5,206 nucleotides of DNA from Campylobacteraceae bacterium (GTDB lineage Bacteria > Campylobacterota > Campylobacteria > Campylobacterales > Sulfurospirillaceae): NCBI GenBank assembly GCA_027011025.1, contig JALVAU010000483.1, forward strand, positions 1 to 5,206, in the 5' to 3' direction. Under the pieces are notes generated by a model, which was given only the letters and a program-made list of their open reading frames with translations, searched no databases and was not told the origin of the DNA. A program made the translations under genes and the position numbers. This document shows, piece by piece, positions 5,199 through 5,206 of this stretch; the first letter of the stretch is position 1, and each line of letters begins with the position of its first letter.

Positions 5199-5206
5199 AC
5201 CAAAAT

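Overview
The window looks like ordinary chromosome from an AT-rich member of the Campylobacterota (formerly Epsilonproteobacteria), probably a free-living relative of Sulfurimonas or Sulfuricurvum. This rests on A/T-biased codon use, Lys/Ile-rich proteins, promoters that are little more than a TATAAT-like -10 box, and a c553-type monoheme cytochrome. I cannot fix the genus from sequence alone. All six genes are on the + strand. No RNA gene, CRISPR array, insertion sequence or phage gene is visible.

Block 1 (1-2120) begins with a very AT-rich 192-base leader that holds a good -10 box. Then come efp (translation elongation factor P with the modifiable Lys34), a DJ-1/YajL-type protein with its oxidation-sensitive cysteine, and a predicted lipoprotein in which a c553-like monoheme cytochrome sits on a long Lys/Val-rich tether. 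All three genes have a strong AAGGAG-type ribosome binding site five bases before an ATG. A GC-rich hairpin follows the cytochrome gene.

Block 2 (2123-5168) starts after a 114-base gap that contains a nested inverted repeat. Its three genes overlap, so they form a tight operon: a CvfB-like protein with S1 domains and a winged helix, an HI0933/YhiN-family FAD-dependent oxidoreductase, and a NAPE-PLD-like metallo-beta-lactamase-fold hydrolase. None starts in the canonical way. The first has an extended -10 box placed so that transcription should begin on the A of its ATG (leaderless). The other two start at TTG codons that overlap the preceding gene. After the operon come two small hairpins and a TATAAT box that probably serves a gene beyond the window.

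I see no clearly new multi-gene defence or mobile system. The points most worth a second look are two identical perfect 14-bp palindromes, 191 bp apart, inside the flavoprotein gene and in different reading frames; the contrast in translation initiation between the two operons; the pairing of an RNA-binding protein with a YhiN-type flavoenzyme, a family that includes a reported rRNA dihydrouridine synthase; the Lys/Val-tethered cytochrome; and the inverted repeat between the operons.
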